Assembly (NCBI RefSeq): GCF_000237925.1
Contig: NC_031495.1
Span: 39,584,210-39,648,209 of the forward strand
From: Schistosoma mansoni
Taxonomy: Eukaryota > Platyhelminthes > Trematoda > Strigeidida > Schistosomatidae
Reading direction: 5' to 3'
Length of the DNA stretch: 64,000 nt
The notes beneath the pieces were generated by a model. It saw only the letters and a program-made list of their open reading frames with translations. It did not search any database and was not told the DNA's origin. Both the position numbers and the translations under genes were made by a program. Of the stretch, positions 61,401 through 64,000 are shown one piece after another (position 1 is the stretch's first letter; each line of letters starts with the position of its first letter).

Positions 61401-63258
61401 GATAGGCCTGGAGGACGATGAATAGCAACAGCTAATAAAAAGTTAACTCAATATTCGTAAGCAGCGGTGGGGACAAAAACAAAGATAGTCAAAAATGTAA
61501 TAGGAACATGTAACATGTGACAACTGTTCTGACTTATTAAGAAAACACGTTAACTGTTAGTGAAACTATTTTGGGAAAAGATGGAACTATAAATCTCTGT
61601 CCAGGAGATTTGGAAAATAGGCATAACACTCTAATAGAAGGTACAGCTTCCTTCTCACTACTCTACAGTTACTCACTATTCCCAAAAAGCTTTCGGAAGG
61701 TCCAAAGGATCACATCTAATTTGAAGCGAGGGAGATCAGAAAAACATGATAACTCCAGAGGTCTTTAAAGATGGTGCACCAGTTCTAGCAGTTAGGTTGA
61801 CTGAAATACTGACTAAAGTTTTGAAGCTAGGTTTAGTCTTGTCTGTTTAGTCTCGATCATTGTTTTTCTCAGTTTATAAAAAATGGTTAACATCCCTTTG
61901 TGATAATCACAAAAAGCAGTTTGATCAACATGGTGTCCAAAATATTAGCCTCTATAATTCTTCAAAACTTAACTAGTGTCCATGAACGACGGATTTGTAA
62001 AACGAGCTGGTTTCAGAACTGAATGTGGATTCATTAATCAAACATTCACCGTCGTCACATTTTGGAACATGAGAATACTTCCCGCTTGCCGACTAAAATT
62101 ATATTTCATGAGCCTGGGGCGGCATTCGACTCCGTCGATCAAGAGGTTCTGTGGTAACGTTCGTCATTAAAAGATACACAAAACAATGCATAAACCTTGT
62201 GGAGGCGCTCTAAAAGAACACTGTTGACTACCGATTCTGATTTATACGATTATAGTTACTTATGAAAGGGTTACCAATTTTATATCAACTTGACTTTCCA
62301 TTTATTTTACTCTACAGATGCGATTGATGCAACTAGGGAATATAACAAGTTTACTGTCTGATTTAAAGGATAGTGCTGTGCAGCTAACAGATAGTCAAGC
62401 TGACCAGTCGGAAGAAATAGGATCAAATGTCGTAGATCAAGATAAAAATGATCATACATCATTGAATGGTAAAGATTGCAGTGATAATGGTGGTAAGTTA
62501 ACTATTTTGAGTGTTTCAAAATTAGCATGTCGGTACTCTCAACTTTGTTATATACGGAATCTTTTCCTCATGAGATTGCCTACTTAGTTGTTTGCAAATC
62601 CACTGACTAGTGTCTCAATAAGATTATAACTGAGTGGTGTCTATGGATTTCTAACTGTCCTAAGCATTAGATATCAGATGAGTAGTCATCGACAATGTGA
62701 ATTCATTATATTTATAGAGGATATCCACTTTTTGCTACACATTATCAGTTTCGCCCGAAACAACAAAGAAAATCTGACTTCTATCAGAAAATATTTAGAA
62801 AATTAGGATTAAAGGAATGCAAACTTAGATAAACTTTGCTTAGTAGTAACATGCCATTATAGTCTGAAATTTTAAAAATAATAATATGACAAAGTTAGTT
62901 GTTATGGTATCTAAATATTGTGTTGCAATTAAAGAAAACATTTGTAATTTCTTTCAAAAAGCATCGATACTGTAGATGTAATTTATTTTCTATTCACAGA
63001 TATTTCGTGGACGCCAGCAGAATTAGAATTTGAGGCTGAAATGCGTGTTCTGGATAGCGCAGGTTTCAGAACTGGTCATATCTATCGTCAGCCTAATTTA
63101 CTGAGACGCACGCATCCTAGTTCATCGTGGCCAGGAGATACATATGGTGACCAAATAACAGGGGCTGATTTACTGACAACGGACTTTTCCACTAATGAGT
63201 TCAGTGGAGTTGAAGATTTAGCTGCAGCTGAAGCAGCGGGTGCTGAACAAGTGTCCAA
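52468..63258 (+). CDS. ADD1: Adducin, 3'-partial
   Basis: Adducin caps actin filaments and joins them to spectrin under the plasma membrane. Exons: 52468-52714, 54521-54553, 54694-54845, 55751-55850, 57853-57983, 60921-61172, 62318-62492, 63000-63258; all keep frame (about 449 residues), with the tail domain and basic MARCKS-like C-terminus beyond the window. The head is a class II aldolase fold: PINDLRG, RSLAALYRLIDMRGW, HFLINPFGLLYHEIQASSLV, LGVNKAGWTLHSA, IIHVHLADV, PVSPEAIEL, YRGILVDEAER and LFLRNHG. His213, His215 and His279, at the zinc sites of true aldolases, are present. The neck follows (WTPAELEFEAEMRVLDSAG, FRTGHIYRQP). The ATG at 52468 has an in-frame stop 12 bases upstream; the residues before PINDLRG are poorly conserved. 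The last donor (GTTAGT at 63259) is inferred. The paralogue (ADD1/2/3) cannot be assigned in an invertebrate. Confidence 0.9.
54521..54553 (+). other. 33-nt mini-exon of adducin
   Basis: Bounded by TCTTCTAG and GTAAGT, this exon adds EVLKSVGTGYQ just before RGLPTTPINDLRG. It is a multiple of three (codons split one and two), so skipping it would keep the frame; alternative splicing is possible. Confidence 0.7.
56070..56400 (-). mobile_element. RTE endonuclease fragment in adducin intron 4
   Basis: A minus-strand frame includes YLCAVRLEGSIRLRRNW and INCSPDAIKYEFHQLNDL, matching the APE endonuclease segment of schistosome RTE elements (CAVRL...; TDCSPD...DEFY..L). The catalytic core following it is missing. 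Confidence 0.6.
58345..58845 (-). mobile_element. RTE LINE 3' end in adducin intron 5
   Basis: Same C-terminus and 3' UTR as 30490-31027 (EHRLPRRAMPSSIGDGWKK, GCGARDYRNQWLDTLSDMAQ). At its 5' side ITEHR is duplicated in tandem (about 58815-58840). 5'-truncated. Confidence 0.85.
59801..60524 (+). mobile_element. RTE LINE 5' end only, in adducin intron 5
   Basis: Matches the 5' UTR and start of the endonuclease in the element at 33565 (shared GGCTGGAACAATCGT, CCAGAGAGGTCGGTTGAAGA and GTACAGAGGTGTGACGGCAG), stopping at VGTFNVRLT at 60524. CATGGATA lies on both sides (59793-59800 and 60525-60532). Losing the 3' end is the reverse of normal LINE truncation. Confidence 0.78.
61560..62240 (+). mobile_element. 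RTE RT remnant in adducin intron 6
   Basis: Frame-broken pieces: ITPEVFKDGAPVLAVRLTEI near 61755, CDNHKKQFD near 61910, ISLYNSS..., and EPGAAFDSVDQEVLW near 62110, which equals the palm motif of the copy at 8850. Older than that copy. Confidence 0.72.
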
Positions 63259-63665
63259 GTTAGTTTCTAGCATTAAACAATTTTCTCAATGGTTTTCAGT
63301 TAATATCATTATCTTGTTCGCTATAAGTAGGAGTTGGTTTTGTTGGTCTTGCTAGAATGTTATTCCTGTATTCAAGTTAATGTTACTGTTTCCATTTCCT
63401 TTTTTTCGGTAAATTTATTTAGTTTATGGTAATTTAGAATTCTTGTCACATATATACGTCCTAGTGTATGACTGATTTTCGAAATTGGTCGTTCTTGAAT
63501 AGCTTGGATTGTTATTAGTTCAAAGCTACCAAGTCATCTGTTTAACATTGTCTTCCATTGATATCCTTAGTAATCACAAAGTGATTGCTCAATCTAATTT
63601 ACAGAATAGTTTTAATGTATTATGTTAAGACTCATTTGTTTCTATTTCGTATTTTAGAATAAATG

Positions 63666-63694
63666 GTATATATATATATATATATATATATATA
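63666..63694. repeat. (TA)n microsatellite
   Basis: TA tract in the intron after the last adducin exon seen. The remainder, 63259-64000, shows no further exon or element. Confidence 0.9.
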
Positions 63695-64000
63695 CGACTT
63701 AAGGCACCGAAAGAAGTTATTAACCTTGAATTAAAAAACGAAACGGAACCATTTAACACATTATTCTGAGTGTGTTAAACGATGGAAAAATGCCTAAATA
63801 ACTTTCGTTAAAAGGCTAGTTAGCTTCTTTAGTAGATTTGTTAGTTGAAGATCATCAGTACATAATTTATGGTCGCAAATTTTAAAATCTAGCATTGGAA
63901 CTGTATGTAATAATTAAAGCGTGGTTAATTCGTCTACACAAGCTACTGTTGATATTTTCAGATTTGGCTTTCATCATAGGTTAGTAAAATGGAAATCATA

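Overview
The window is AT-rich, intron-containing flatworm DNA, almost certainly from a blood fluke (Schistosomatidae, probably Schistosoma). Three things point there. Protein-coding genes have tiny 5' introns (31-39 nt) followed by kilobase introns. The mobile DNA matches schistosome families: RTE and CR1 LINEs, Gypsy-type LTR elements, a Merlin DNA transposon, and a tRNA-derived SINE carrying a hammerhead-ribozyme core. A 200-base run of N at 12501-12700 shows it comes from a draft or scaffolded assembly. No species name can be fixed from the sequence alone.

Five cellular genes are supported. From left to right: AUP1 (+, 1316-5827, 5' end missing), lipid-droplet/ER acyltransferase-CUE protein that recruits UBE2G2; a single-exon RAD6/UBE2A-type E2 (-, 10807-11277); CIAO3/NARFL (+, eight exons, 31590-38793), the [Fe-hydrogenase]-like cytosolic Fe-S assembly factor; UBE2Z/USE1 (-, three exons, 39791-41857), the UBA6-dependent E2; and adducin (+, eight exons seen, 52468-63258, running off the right side), the spectrin-actin capping protein with a class II aldolase head. 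CIAO3 and UBE2Z are convergent and about 1 kb apart. Three of the five genes act in ubiquitin transfer, but they are separate transcription units on both strands, so this is probably coincidence.

Much of the rest is transposable-element debris. One RTE family supplies at least nine fragments (560-815, 8850-10255, 30490-31027, 33565-34830, 37640-38110, 56070-56400, 58345-58845, 59801-60524, 61560-62240), many of them inside CIAO3 and adducin introns. A second RTE type is at 20636-21440. CR1-like copies lie at 14380-16290, 18420-18920, 24976-25425, 25560-28420, 46660-48720 and 50775-52245. A decayed Gypsy pol lies at 16560-18415. Solo LTRs are at 42835-43163 (perfect 5-bp target duplication) and 39132-39443, with a possible LTR plus primer-binding site at 23932-24340. 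A full-length ~520-bp retroposon with a 9-bp target duplication is at 43206-43744, with further copies at 1-477 and on both sides of the N gap. A Merlin relic is at 44646-45403, and an ~800-bp fold-back element at 6103-6905.

The most useful things to check are the 31-nt introns, the fold-back element, the broken hammerhead SINE, the internally deleted RTE (33565-34830), the mitochondrial AAA-protease exon fragment abutting a retroposon beside the gap, and the divergent intronless RAD6. No wholly new cellular system was found.
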